This document shows, one piece after another, positions 24,889-37,318 of a stretch of DNA of 64,000 bases; position 1 is the stretch's first letter; each line of letters opens with the position of its first letter. The notes beneath the pieces were generated by a model. That model did not search any database, was not told the DNA's origin, and saw nothing but the letters and a program-made list of their open reading frames with translations. The stretch is taken from contig NC_045132.1 of NCBI RefSeq assembly GCF_007655135.1, positions 26,282,354 to 26,346,353 on the forward strand. Direction: 5' to 3'. The position numbers and the translations under genes were made by a program. The stretch is from Punica granatum (taxonomy: Eukaryota; Streptophyta; Magnoliopsida; Myrtales; Lythraceae).

Positions 24889-27800
24889 CTAGTAGTAATC
24901 AACAGGAGTCTGTGGACAACTATCATCCGACGCAACATCTGTACTAAATGGCGGGGGAATGTATGGCGGGTTGGTACATCTCAGCAATGCCCAGTTGACT
25001 CCTTGGAAGAAGGGGTGGTGCTTGATCGCCGATGCGCCCTTCGTAGACCCGAGCCGACGGGCCGGGTCCTTGGCCAGCAGCTGTGTTATAAGGTCCCTCG
25101 CATGGGTGGGGACCGAGGGCTCTTTCGGGAACTCCAGCGCCCTAGCAACTATGTTGGCGAGGGTCATCTCGTGGTCCAGGCCCCTGAAGGGTGTGACCCC
25201 GTAGAACAGCTCGAACATGAAGATCCCCAGCGTCCACCAGTCAACCGCGCTCCCGTGGCCCTCGCCTGATATGATCTCCGGGGCGAGGTACTCGTGGGTC
25301 CCGACAAAGGACATGGACCGGACATCAATAGGCTCGGCCACAAACTCGGGCCCATTGCTCCGACCAGGCTTCTTCTTCCTCCTGCGCTTCGGATGGAAGC
25401 ACGAGACTGCAGGGACTATGCAGTTGGGGAGGATACAAGAGGAAGAGGCAAAGGGTGGGGGGTCAACTGGACGGTTGGCCTTAGGGGTCGCAGCCGGGGG
25501 GAACTGATGGGAGATGAGCTGGGCCGTGGTCGTGGAGCTGTCGCACTTTAAAGAGAGGTCGAAGTCAGTGAGCATGATGTGGCCGTCCGACCGGACGAGC
25601 ACGTTCTCGGGCTTCAGATCGCGGTAGATGATCCCCATCATGTGGAGGTACTCTAGTGCTACCACAACCTCTGAAGCGTAGAACCTGGAGGCCATAGGAA
25701 AAAAATAATTCAGTCAATCAATTATTATAACAAATTAACTACAAATCAACCCATAATGACCGTGCAACAAGTATCAGTATCAGTATACGACAATTGAAAA
25801 GAACAAGTTTTATACTCGGGCTCCGCCCCCCTTTCAACCGAAAAAAAAGAAAAGAAAAAGAACAAGTTTTAAGCCATACTTCCCGGAGTCAAAAGGGGAA
25901 GAAGGGGCAGAAGGCACTACGTGATTTGAGGAAAAAGGAGGGCAGTAATGGACAAATAAATTGTCAAAATAATTGAGATCAAACTTTAAGATATGAATAC
26001 GATACATGGAGCCCCTCTCCTCTGTCCCTAGTCACTAAAAGAAAATGCATCTTCTCGGGACATGGAATTGCCCATCGAACATTCACTGCCTAGACAATGC
26101 ATAATCTGCACGAGTTGCACGACTCTAGCGAGCGGTCAATTAGTTCGACGCAGCTAAGGTACATAAATTGACATGGGCGCTTGGCAAGCAGAAGGTGCAT
26201 GGTAGTTGGGTCAAATGCAATAATATCACAGGCTGCTCCTTCTATTCTACAGTGCTTGAGAAGCGTTTCTTTAAATAAGACAAAGAAGAATTTTTCAAAC
26301 ACATGGGAGGGATTTTGATTATACAGTGCTCTGTGAGATAGAGAACCAAAGGAAACAGAGAGAAAAGGCATTATGATATGCCCCATCTGATCTGAGCCTT
26401 TATAAATATATCAGGGCGATGCATCCCATGTGAGATGGGGCAGGGCTCTGTTGGGTCAACAGACAACACCCAAAACATTTGCAGAGCTAAAAAAAGACAC
26501 CAATTTGATGATATCTCCATCAATACATGCAATATCTATACATGAACAATCATTGTTGTTTTCGCTTGTTATGAATAGCATAATCGCATAACGGTTCGCC
26601 TTTTTGAGAGATTGCTTGTTCATGCAGGTGAGTCCTCGAAGTACTATTACCACTGTAGAATTGCAAGATCCTATCAGAGCTACAAATGGCCTCTTTTTGA
26701 CCCATCGATACTCACTCTACGATCGGGCCCAAGCCGCCCGACTCCGTCCTTTTTCAAACTATTGGAACTTCAACTTCCAACTGTTTTGGTGGACTACCCA
26801 TCGATTTATTGACGCGCGAATCACTTCCATGGACTCAAACTCAATTCTGGTCATGGAGCATTAAAGGGGGTCCTTTCGCGGGGTATTCAACTCATATGTA
26901 ATTCACCACAATAATTAATACTACTCCAATTAATACAAGCGCATATAAAGTTCATTTTATTGTAGCAAACTTTCTAGTTTAGCCCTTAGTATATGGACTC
27001 GATAAGTCGGGTCCTGCAGGACCCGGCAATTTCCTGGTATGCCCGTGCCGGTAAACACCTCCACATGTCATCAATGCTCGCTTCATCCTCTCAAATTTCA
27101 AACTCACGATCAACTGGAGAGCAGCTCAAAAGTGGGCCTTTGCCCACCTGATCATTAAATGCCTCTCCCCATCGGGCATTAATCAACCCGATGGATAATA
27201 GAGTAGAGAATACTAGTCACCATCCGCCCGTTCCGTCCAACCCGGGAAGCGAACAACGACGTCGTGTGGATCCCACTCCCTGGTAGCCACCGGCCTTGCC
27301 AGGTTTTGGGCCCCTCCCACCCGTACGACCCATCACGGTCACCACTGTAAGCCCCGTTAGCTAACATTTCAAAATCAACCCAAGCCTATAAAACGAAGGT
27401 GGCCCCCTCACGTTCCCAATCTGCCCCCTCTCTCTCTTCCATTTCGCATGGCAACGGAGAGTAACCAAAATCAGAAATTTTTATTTATTTATTTATTATT
27501 ATTTTATTGGCCCGCAGCTTCACAGTGAGGGAATCATGGCAATGGCAAGTAATTAATGGATTAATTATTAATGGTAACTTCCAATGGACTTTCTATGGAG
27601 AGGAGGAGAGAAATCGAATCTGGAAGCACCAATCACATTGATTAATTGATAATGATGGAAGTGAAGGGTGGGGGTGTGCGTAGGATAGTTAACGTGCGCA
27701 CCTAACTGCAGATTCCTCGAAGCGCTTGAACGGCTGGCGCTGCCGGAGGACGTGGAGGTCGCCGCCGGGGCAGAACTCGGTCAGTAGGCAGAGCCACTTC

Positions 27801-28287
27801 GGGGAGTCCATGCTGGCGTAGAGCGACGGGAGGAACGGGTGGTCCAGCATCTCGAGGATCTCCCTCTCCGTCCTCGCCCTCCCTTCCTTGCTCCGACTCG
27901 CGAGCTCCCGCTTGTCCATGACCTTGGCCGCGAGCGGCGGCGCAGGAGGAGGAGGAGGAGGAGGTTGGGAGTCGTTGGAGGAGGCCTGGAGAGGTGGAGC
28001 GGCGGGGGAGCACTTGAGCTCCGCGAGGTAGACGGAGCCGATGTCGCCTGAGCCGAGGCGGTGGAGGAAGCGAAGGTCGGAGAGGGAGAGCTGAGGACGG
28101 AGGAGGCGGTGGGACTTGGTGGCGACGGAGGAGAATGAGCCGTGGCGGAGGAGGAGGCAACAGTGAAGGTGGCCTCGGAGCTGGAGCTGGTGCTCCGGTG
28201 GATCTCGGCGGTGGTTGTGGTGGTGGCCGTGGAGGTGAAGCTCAGACTCTGGAGATCGTCAGCTAAGTCGTCGAGCCACGGCTCCAT
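24889..28287 (-). CDS. AGC1-12: AGCVIII protein kinase, AGC1-12-like, with one apparent frameshift
   Basis: Ser/Thr kinase of the plant AGCVIII group; the Arabidopsis relative At3g44610 is linked to phototropism through PIN auxin carriers. Exons on the minus strand: 28287-27702 and 25684-24889, with a 2-kb intron. N-terminus [20 protein letters not shown], then glycine loop [17 protein letters not shown]-like Lys in LAAKVMDK, catalytic [11 protein letters not shown] in place of DFG (normal for AGCVIII), a Cys/His insertion ([17 protein letters not shown]), [12 protein letters not shown] and the ending QTPVDYY. The N-terminal frame and the kinase frame do not match: a one-base change near 28141-28146 (GCCACGGC where GCC-CAC-GGC is expected) restores HGSFSS in frame. 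Total would be about 460 residues, close to the Arabidopsis protein. Sequencing or assembly error, or real inactivation, are both possible. Confidence 0.85.
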
Positions 28288-30800
28288 TGTTAGAACGAGA
28301 GGAGAGGGCTGTCGAGTGCGGAGGGGGAAGGGAAGAAGGCTAATGGAAATATGAAGAGGCGGAGTAAGGAATAAGAGTGGGGAAGAAGAAGCCATTCGTT
28401 CCGTTCCTGCTCCCGGCGCACCGTGAGCCCAAGCGATGATATTAGCATTCAACTCCTGGCGTACGATACACCTGGAGTTGGAACAGATTGCACGGTTGAT
28501 AGGACCTGGGCCGGAAAGAGAAGATAAGTTGGGCCACGTGAGTAGGGAGATTGGGGGCCCATATAAAGGGAGGATTGGATCTTAGCATGCAAAAATATTG
28601 GGGACAAGTAATTGATGGGCCTCTTTCATGGCAAGACAATGTTGGTATATGTCTTTTGTACCTTTTTGATCGAGAGGTAATTTGTATGTCTTTTGCACCT
28701 ACATGGCTTATATAACCCATAACCAATAATAGCAATTCTTGGATGGAGAATATTAAGGAGGAAGAAGAAACTCGTCTAATATATGTTGGTGATCGATTAC
28801 TCTTATAATTTGTTTGAACCTTGAACGAAGGAGGGTTATAGAGAGTGGGTTATTATGTAAGTTGTTAGGTTGATTCACTCAAATGTTTTCATAGAATGAG
28901 AAAATATGAAATTTAAACCCCTACAAAACATATAAATATTTGTACATGATTTTGAATCGAGAACCGTATGGAAATTCTGATATAATGTATACAAAAAGGG
29001 AAATGATGTGGATATATTTGTGTTTGCAAGCAATTCAATATTAGATCGGGATTCTCAGAGACAGGTCAATATTGTTGACGATAACATGTTGTTATCGGAA
29101 GAATATTTCACAAAATTACAAAAACTATGGACCTTCCGCTTTTTATATTATTGAAGAGAAGTTGCCATTGCCACTAGTCTATACACCGATCCTTGAAATT
29201 TAAAATCAGTCATGATCCAATTATGACGTAGTTCTCCTTTTTTCTCTTCGAATCCACTAAACTCAGGCCTTTTTTATGTATCCCAATGGGTTCATCTTTC
29301 AAGGGTTTATGATATATATGGTGGGCCGACAACAAGAATAATTTTCGCATTTGGGCCGTTTCTAGTAAAGTTGCTTTTTTGCTACTATTTTGGGTCAATA
29401 TAGACTCTGGTGAAGTAGTTTCTTTAATAATTTATATTTTGTATATTTAGCCCATCAAAAAAAATGTATCGATATATTCTGCTTTTTAATTTCTCATCAT
29501 TTTCTTTTTTCCGGATCCACTTGTAAACAATCTGCCATGAGTTGGATATTTGATTTACGCACGCTCGTTGATCCAACCAAAAGGGAAAAAAAAAATCAAT
29601 CCTGGTTTAAAATGGAGCCATATAGAATATTGATTATCAAACTTTGTTGTCAAACGAGTAGTGTGATAAATAAGTCGAATGATCGATCGAAGATATGAAA
29701 AAGTGATGATGCGTGCATACATAGAGAAAATTAATCTTCACCGTATGATGTTTAATTGCGTAACCAAATATATGGTGAAGAAGAAGGTTTAAAACGTAGT
29801 AGAATAGAGCAAAAAATGTTAATATTAGGAAATTATCAAAGGAAACCCTAATATGCTGGCCGCCTTCCAAGCAAAAGGAGAAGAAATAAAATTTGCTTGG
29901 ATTTATACATATCTCCCTCTTTTTTTTGGGGGGGGGGGGGGGGGTTTGGTCATCGATAGATCTCCAATTCTAGAGCCATCATCATTGCAAATTAATCAAA
30001 AGCATTCCCTTTTGCTTTGTTTAGGGCATCATGACACTTCAAGGTTCATGAATTAATGTAATAATTTTTTATAAATTAATGTTAATGTGGAGAGACAACC
30101 CTGTGCTATTCTCCTGTGTTCTTTTACCCTCCTTTCACGACTAACATGCCGGGCCGACTTTGTTTTTCTCGTTGAGTATGTATATTAATGTGAACGGTTA
30201 GTATTTTTATCGGTACGTAACTGCTTATTGAAAGTATATTAACTTATACAAAGAAGTACTTGTCGATTATCATGATCAATGATAGGTGTGCCGTGTGTAT
30301 ATGTATGGACGGTTATGTGTCCATGTTTACCAAACGTGGGGTTTTATAATGATGTAGAGCTAATTAATTTCATCAAGAAAATTTTAAAAAAAAAACAAAA
30401 AACAAAGGTAGACGGACGTGAAGAAAACGCACGATCATTAATATATTATTGGAAAAAATATAATTTTAGTATCATAAATTTAATCACTTTTCTATTTTCA
30501 TCGTATTTTATTTTATTTTCTATTTTCATCATTTACCTTTTGTTATTTTTCTATTTTGATCATTCAGTTACTTTCACTGTGAATTTTGCTGACTTGGATT
30601 CCAATTAGATGCTTACCTAGGATAAATTAAGACAGGTCGACAATGCCAACGTAAAAAGAAAGCCTAAATCAGTAAAGGAATATTTAAAATAAATATAGAA
30701 AATAAATTCTTCTCTCATCTTCTTCCTCATCGGCTCCTCCTTATTATTCTTCCCCAACTAATTTGTCCCATCTCATAGCCCACGGACATAACAAAGGACG
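28288..30800. other. intergenic, upstream of the AGC1-12-like kinase
   Basis: Kinase promoter side, then AT-rich DNA. A run of about 18 G lies at 29927-29944. No supported gene. Confidence 0.5.
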
Positions 30801-31234
30801 TGAGAAGAGCTTTCTAGGGGTGTGCGTGGGTACATGATAGATTTGGAACTGGTTGGACCCTACCATAACGGGTAGGTTTTAGGTAGTTCCAATTAGAAAC
30901 GTGGTAGGATTTGGGTAGGAAAATTGAGAACCGATGAATTCTGATTCATATTTATAGGGTATCCTGAATCAAAAACTGAAACCAGTACTCGGAACCAGAT
31001 GACATTATTAAAAAAAAAAGAGTAAAGCTCAACTCCGTGCGACTGTTTCTGGACTTCGAAATCCCTAATCTGCTCTGCCCAGTCTCCTTCGTCTCTGACT
31101 TTCCAAGGCTGCCTAGTCCCCTCTATTTTCGACTCTCCTTCAAGCTCTCTAAGGCACCATGCGAGGGTTTCCTTTTCTCTTCCTCTTCTCCAAAACCCTA
31201 GCAATTGACTGTTGCTTCCTCTGGCCATTCTCTG

Positions 31235-31440
31235 GTAGACTGGTACGAATCCATCCTCTAGTAGGAAATCCATCCTCGACGTGCTCTCTTTCGCGACGGT
31301 GCTTCCTCTGGCCATCCTCTAGTACGAATCCATCCTCTGAGCGCTCTCTTCCCCGGCGGCGCCTCCTCTGGTGCGAATCCATCCTCCGAGTGCTATCTTC
31401 CTCGGCGGCGCCTTCTCTGTCCATCCTCTGGTACGAATCC
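31235..31440. repeat. imperfect tandem repeat of about 50 bp
   Basis: Units containing TCCTCTGG, CGAATCCATCCTC, GAG-GCTCTCTTCC and CGGCGGCGCC recur from about 31235 to 31440; the two copies near 31310-31410 are the closest. The reading frame across it is open, but its protein is low complexity and I do not call a gene. Confidence 0.6.
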
Positions 31441-31444
31441 ATGC

Positions 31445-32600
31445 GTCTCGCGAGTTCTTACGTCTTGTTAAAAGCTCTTATGCAACTGAAGAGCAGTAAT
31501 TCGTTAATTGAACGAATCAACTCCATCTATTAGGTCCCGATCCCATGGCTGCTATTTGTCTTGGTCAATTCATAGACATGAGCATGCGCATTTGTTTCAT
31601 TTACGCAAGTTTTGGCATGACGAATTGGATCAAGCAATCTGCTTTGCGCTGATCTAGAGGAAGTCTTTGTTGTTTGATTGAGTTAGACAGTCGGTACTTC
31701 CCGATTCCTACCTACTGGGATTGCTAATTAATCGATGATTGATATGATTATTTGCTTAAATATTTAATTGCCGTGATTACTGATTATGGATTGTATATTT
31801 TGATTTTATTTAGCGAGATAAAAAAATTTACAAGTTCCAACATGATTCAACATGGTAGGGTCTGATTTAAAAATCTTGGAACCGGTCCCTTACATGATAA
31901 GGTATGAGTATCATGAATAAAACAAGGTACCCGGAAAAACCGATCACGCTTGAGCTTTCCTACTTCATATCAACCACCACAGAGCAACATCCAGTGCCCT
32001 TTGCCGCTGCTCGTGGTTGTCGGTGTCGTTCTTCCTCCTCCGGCGGCAAGGCCCCCTCCTGTCTTCCGTCATCAATTCTATGTTGCTCAGTTCCTCGATC
32101 AATGCTACCTCATAGCCTTCCAATGGATCCACAACGACATATCTATCTCTCATTCTCCTTAGAAACTCACGAATTGAGTTTCTCTCCCATAGAATCTCGA
32201 TCTAATATCAGTTTGATTATGTCTGTTGGTTCTAATTCTCTTTCTCGGCTGAAATCTCGAACTTATATGCTGTTTCGTTAAAATAATTAACCCGAATTTT
32301 ATCCGAAAATTCCCCGATTTGGGTTTTATTTTTTCAAGACCATTTGTAACATCGCACATTAGGATTTTCTAATGTAAGATCTCCAGAAAGTAAATACTCC
32401 CGCTCCCTCTCCCTCTACCTCTACGGTAGTACTGAAGGGGACAGATCGAAAATGATGGTCCTTAAACGAACTAACAACAATGAGAAGAATCGGGGATTTT
32501 TGGAATTTCAGAATAATCGGGGAGCTATTAATAAATTTATCATTTTACAAAGTCCTCCCATTTTTCCCTCGTATTTATTTATTTATTTATTTTAAAATTT
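31445..32600. other. intergenic, no gene seen
   Basis: AT-rich DNA with short open frames only. It may include old repeat fragments; none could be bounded. Confidence 0.45.
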
Positions 32601-32635
32601 TGGTGGGTCCAAGGCTTCGAGCGAAGCTGTACGAG

Positions 32636-33171
32636 GGGGGAGAGAGAGAGAGAGAGAAACAGAGCATCTTTTTCGCCTCCGTTTTTCCGCCATTTTCATT
32701 TCAGAGAAAGGAATAGTGCCTTTTGCTTTGCTTTTCACTGGGGAGAAGAAGCGGAGAGGAACAGAGCAGTACGATACGCAGAGACAGACAAGAAGAAGAG
32801 AGGAGAGAGAGAGAGAGGGGGGGGTAGAGGGTAGAGGGTAGAGCAGAGCAGAGCAGCAGAGGCTTCTCGTCTCTCTCGTGAGCTTTCAATCAATTTCCTT
32901 GAAAAAATTTCACGCCTTTTTTTCCCACTCTCTTTCCTCATTCAACTCCCCCCTTCTCTCTCCCGTGCCCCCCCCCCCCCCCCCCTTAAGCTCCCCCCAC
33001 CCAACCAACAACATAAAGCAAAATACCCAGCCAAAAAAATCTCACCTTTTCTTTGAATTCCACCTCCTCCGTACAACAGGGCCGAACCCTAGATTTCTTT
33101 TCCATTTCGCAGTGGGGAGAGATCGGTTCCTGCTCCTGCCTGCTGGAGCTTTCTGGTATTTCTTGCTTCAG
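32636..33171 (+). promoter_or_regulatory. leader region of the second AGC kinase
   Basis: GA run at 32641-32658, a GA-rich stretch to 32880, a poly-C tract near 32968-32988, then a leader that can end at the donor TTCAG|GTGGGC (33172) and rejoin at 34183 after TTTTGGCAG. The transcription start is not determinable from sequence alone. Confidence 0.4.
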
Positions 33172-34372
33172 GTGGGCCTTCTGTTTCTTCTTTCACTTTC
33201 CCGTTTGGGATTTCTTTGTTGTTTGTTATGTTTGGAAAATCATTTCTTTGGTTTGCTGTCCTAAGATTGTTCTTTCCTCAATGGATGGTTTCTGGTTCTT
33301 ATCAAGAATGCCTCTTGAGTGGCCTTTTTTAAGGATGGAACTAAAATTCAGGTGCTTTTTGAAGTCTTTGTATAGTAAAATGAATCTTATACCTTTGTCT
33401 GAAACTTTATGGCGTGAGTGGTAGATTTTGTCCGCTCTCCTCGTTTTGTTAATGAATCAGCTTTTTCTGTTTAAGCTATGTACAATCTGGTCAAAAAATA
33501 AATAAATTATGAGGCATGTACTATGTGGATGGACTGGTTGTGGCAACTGATTGATATGATCTACGGGTTTGTTTTCACTTGTTGTCTCCTTGTCTTCTTT
33601 AAGAATCTTGGGTCGAAATCGGGACCTGTTCCTTGATTCTTAGGATTCATGTCTACTCTATGTTCCTTTTCCCTTTTTTGCTGAGAAAATGTTAGGTGGC
33701 CACGTTCCATCAGAGTGGTTTGTATAAGTCCCATTTAGAATCTGTCAAATCATCCTGATGAAGCCTACAACTTTCGCCTTCATTCGAAATTTGTTTCGGA
33801 GTTAATAATGCCTGCTTGGGATCATTGGATGACGACCACCTAATATGCACATAATTTCCTTGGCTGGCATAATGAAGTCCCACATTTCTCATTACTTTTT
33901 GGAAAATGTAGCTGTATTTACACTCAACTGAGAAATTTTGGGTGGAAGTTGTTATTTGATATGGATTTGAAGCGAAGGAATGCCCTTTAGTTGCCTCATG
34001 GGTGGGTTAACATCCATGCTATCCTTGTAGAAGTATAAGTAGATTAAAATTTTCTGCCACATCATAAAGTTGTAAATTTATTATTCCTTTTATTTTGGGA
34101 TTAATAAGTCTGCATAAGACCTTTTATGTGACATTTAATAATTACCGGACTATATAATCCTGAAAGATTTCGATTTTGGCAGGATCTGATGCATCATGTT
34201 GAAATTGGTAAAGGAATCATAATAAGCCATGTATATCGGATGATCGGTATGATTAGAGAGAATTCTGTTGTTATCCCCTACTTGAAGGATATCCTCATCT
34301 CCATCCTCAATGATTCTTTGGAACTGGGTTAGCGTATATCTTCTGGGAGCTCTCTCTTTTATGTGAATACCA

Positions 34373-36846
34373 ATGAATCAACTAGAGATGCCTTCAACTT
34401 CCAGCACGTGTGAAATCACCGAATCAACTGAAGAATTAGAGGGAGCGAGAAGTATATGCCCTCAGAGTTCAGAAAGTAAGTTCTCGATTGAGGATGATAT
34501 TAATCGTCTTTTCGAGTCCATCAACATCAGAGCTTCTAGTCGTGCTTCCGGTAGAGACTCCCTATGCAAGAATGCCTCGAAGAGACCTATTCGAGGCAGT
34601 TCATCTCCAGCATCAGGAATTGGGATCTCAGAACCGGTGAGTCTGAAACAGGCTCTTAGAGGCTTATGCATATCTCAGGCTTCAGAAATGGCTGCCATGA
34701 AGAGATTGTCAAAGCCCACAAATTTCGGGGGCCACTCAGAGGCAGGAACAATCAAGAGGTTATACAGGGCAGTAGTGGTTGAGACCAATCATTCAGGAGT
34801 TCCTTTAAATGAAGGTAGAGGTAACGTGGTGGAAATCTCACTTGTACCAGAAGGGATCTGTTCCAGTTCTTCAGATCAAAGTGATGCTCGTGTTCTGTCT
34901 TCAGAGGCAGTGGCGGAGAAGGAAAAATATTTGGCAACTGAATCTCAGGGTGAAGAATCAAAGGAAGAGATAGGGAAGATGCAACCTGTAAAATCTCCAA
35001 TCGTTCGCATAAGTGGAACTGTTCCCGAACATGAAGTTCCTACGAAATCAACTGTTAGTGGTGTGGAAAAGGGCCATTCCATCAGGAATCATGTTAGCAA
35101 ATCGACTATTGACAGGCCCCGACTACTCAGGCCAGTCTTCAGTAACAAGAGTTTCATCAAGAAGAAGCTAAAGCATGACTCCAGTTCTGCTTCCGGCTGC
35201 TCTAGTCCATCTACTATTCAAAAGTTTGATGAATATGTAGGCCCGACTGCAGATGATGACATGGCCGTGGAAGCAGACTGTCTCAAGGATAGCCGCATTC
35301 GAGATATGGAAATAAAAGATGATGAAAATCCTTCAAATACTGCAACTTGCAATGCCGGAACCAGGACAAATCATTCCCTTGCAAGAGTTGACGAGAGGTC
35401 TGGATCAAAAGGGAAGGGGGAGCTCTCTCAGAGCTCAAAGAGTAGCATTGGAGATCACAGTAGCACCACCACCACCAGCTCAAGTGAATCGAGCAACCTC
35501 AGTAGCTCAAGCCGTGGGAGTGGGAGCAGGCCCCACATGTCCAAAGACCTGAGGTGGGAAGCCATTAAGTCCACCGAGAGAAGCCATGGAGCCGTAAATC
35601 TAAGGCAATTTAAGCTGCTGAAGAAGCTAGGCTGCGGCGATATTGGAACTGTTTACCTTGCAGAGTTGATAGGGACAAACTGCTTGTTTGCTCTGAAGGT
35701 TATGGACTGTGATTTCTTGAAGACGAGGAAGAAGATGCTCAGGGCACAGACTGAGAAAGAGATAATGCAGATGCTCGATCACCCTTTTCTCCCGACTTTA
35801 TATTATCATTTCTCAATGGAGAAGCTCTCATGCTTGGTTATGGAGTACTGCCCTGGCGGAGATCTGCATGTGCTAAGGCAGAAGCAACCTGCTAGGTGTT
35901 TCTCTGAACAGGCAGCAAGGTGGGTTCTCCTCTCACAGCCTTAGTAATTAGCCTTATTGGTTATAGAACAGTTTCGAGCCTTAAATATTCTTAGTTTTCA
36001 ATCCTTTCCGAGCAATATTTACTGAGTTGCTGCTGTGAATACAGATTCTATGTTGCTGAAGTCCTCCTTGCATTGGAATACTTGCACATGCTTGGTGTTG
36101 TCTATCGGGATTTAAAACCTGAAAACATTCTCATTCGAGAAGACGGACACATAATGCTCTCAGACTTTGACCTCTCCCTTCGATGTGCTGTTAACCCAGT
36201 CCTCGTAACTTCATCTCTACCTGAAAAAACTGCGCCGCCCAAAAAAGTCTCAAGCCCATGCACTGAATCGAGCTGTGTGGATCCCTTTTGCCTCCACCCG
36301 TCATGGCAAGTCCCTTGCTTTACTCCTAGACTTCTGTCAGTTGCTTCGAAGAGCCGGAAGATGAAATCTGATATAGGTTCCCAAGTGAGCCCTCTGCCCC
36401 AGCTTGTCGTGGAGCCCACAAGCGCAAGATCGAACTCCTTCGTTGGGACCCATGAATACCTCGCCCCAGAGATCATCAAAGGGGAGGGTCACGGGAGCTC
36501 AGTCGATTGGTGGACTTTCGGAATCTTTCTGTTCGAGCTTCTCTATGGGAGGACACCCTTCAAGGGCCTGAGCAACGATGAGACTCTGTCCAATGTCGTC
36601 TCGCGGAGCCTCAAGTTCCCTGGCAATCCGATTGTCAGTTTCCATGCAAGGGACTTGATCAGAGGGCTGCTGGTTAAAGACCCCGAGAACCGGCTGGGGT
36701 CAATAAAAGGGGCTGCTGAGATTAAGCAGCACGCTTTCTTCGAAGGCCTCAATTGGGCTCTCATACGATGTGCCGTGCCACCAGAGCTTCCGGTGGCCAA
36801 GGAAACTCCCTATGCAGAGGAGATAATGGGATTCGAGGTGTTTTGA
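34373..36846 (+). CDS. AGCVIII protein kinase with long N-terminus (AGC1-3/G11A-like)
   Basis: Exons 34373-35919 and 36045-36846 encode 782 residues. The first ~410 residues are Ser-rich and likely disordered, with [20 protein letters not shown], a segment typical of long AGC1 kinases, and a run of Thr and Ser before the kinase. The kinase has [16 protein letters not shown], Lys in [17 protein letters not shown] (~538), DFD, the Cys/His insertion ([18 protein letters not shown]), [12 protein letters not shown] and the AGC tail, ending GFEVF. Only one intron, at the AR|FY position, is shared with the AGC1-12-like gene. AGC1 kinases act at the plasma membrane, several on PIN auxin carriers; the target here is unknown. 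The start is the first ATG after an in-frame TGA. Confidence 0.92.
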
Positions 36847-37318
36847 CTCAGGTCTCTATACTCTACAAAGATGATGTGCAATTTTCAACTCGAGACTTCT
36901 GATCACTGTAACTTATAAAGTATCGGTATACGTATATATACATAGCATGTTGTGTACATACAGTGTAGAAAATCGAACGGCTTTGTTGTTCACTGATTCC
37001 GACGGTGTGGCAGTTCAGTTAGAGATGATTGGGGAGGGGGGTGACAGTGCTGAAACATGTGTTCTCTGGTCTGCAGGTGTGACTCAGCGAATGTTATGGA
37101 ATTTGACTTTGGTGAGTGGCATTTTTGGTCTAAAATGGGAAAGTACGATGGGCTAAATTCGGAAATCGTCAAAATGTGGGGTTCTGATGCATTTTTTGCT
37201 AAGATGGAAAACGGGAAAAAAAAAAAAAAACAGAAAAAGAAAATTATTTTTTGCTTCTCTCATTCCTCACTCTCCTGTCCGGACGGAAAGGAAAAGGAAA
37301 AAGAAAAGGAAAGAAAAC
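36847..37318 (+). promoter_or_regulatory. short gap: kinase 3' UTR and phosphatase promoter
   Basis: Only 470 bases separate the kinase stop from the phosphatase start. A run of 14 A at 37217 is followed by an A/G-rich leader. No gene seen. Confidence 0.4.

Noticed and set aside
27781..28452. Long Ser/Pro/Arg-rich open frame over the AGC1-12 first exon
   Set aside because: Its first part is the real kinase N-terminus, but after about 28141 it is an out-of-frame reading of the kinase domain.
30816..30840. hAT-like end TAGGGGTGTGCG
   Set aside because: No matching inverted end or 8-bp duplication found.
31159..31533. 124-codon frame
   Set aside because: Covers the imperfect 50-bp tandem repeat; no family features.
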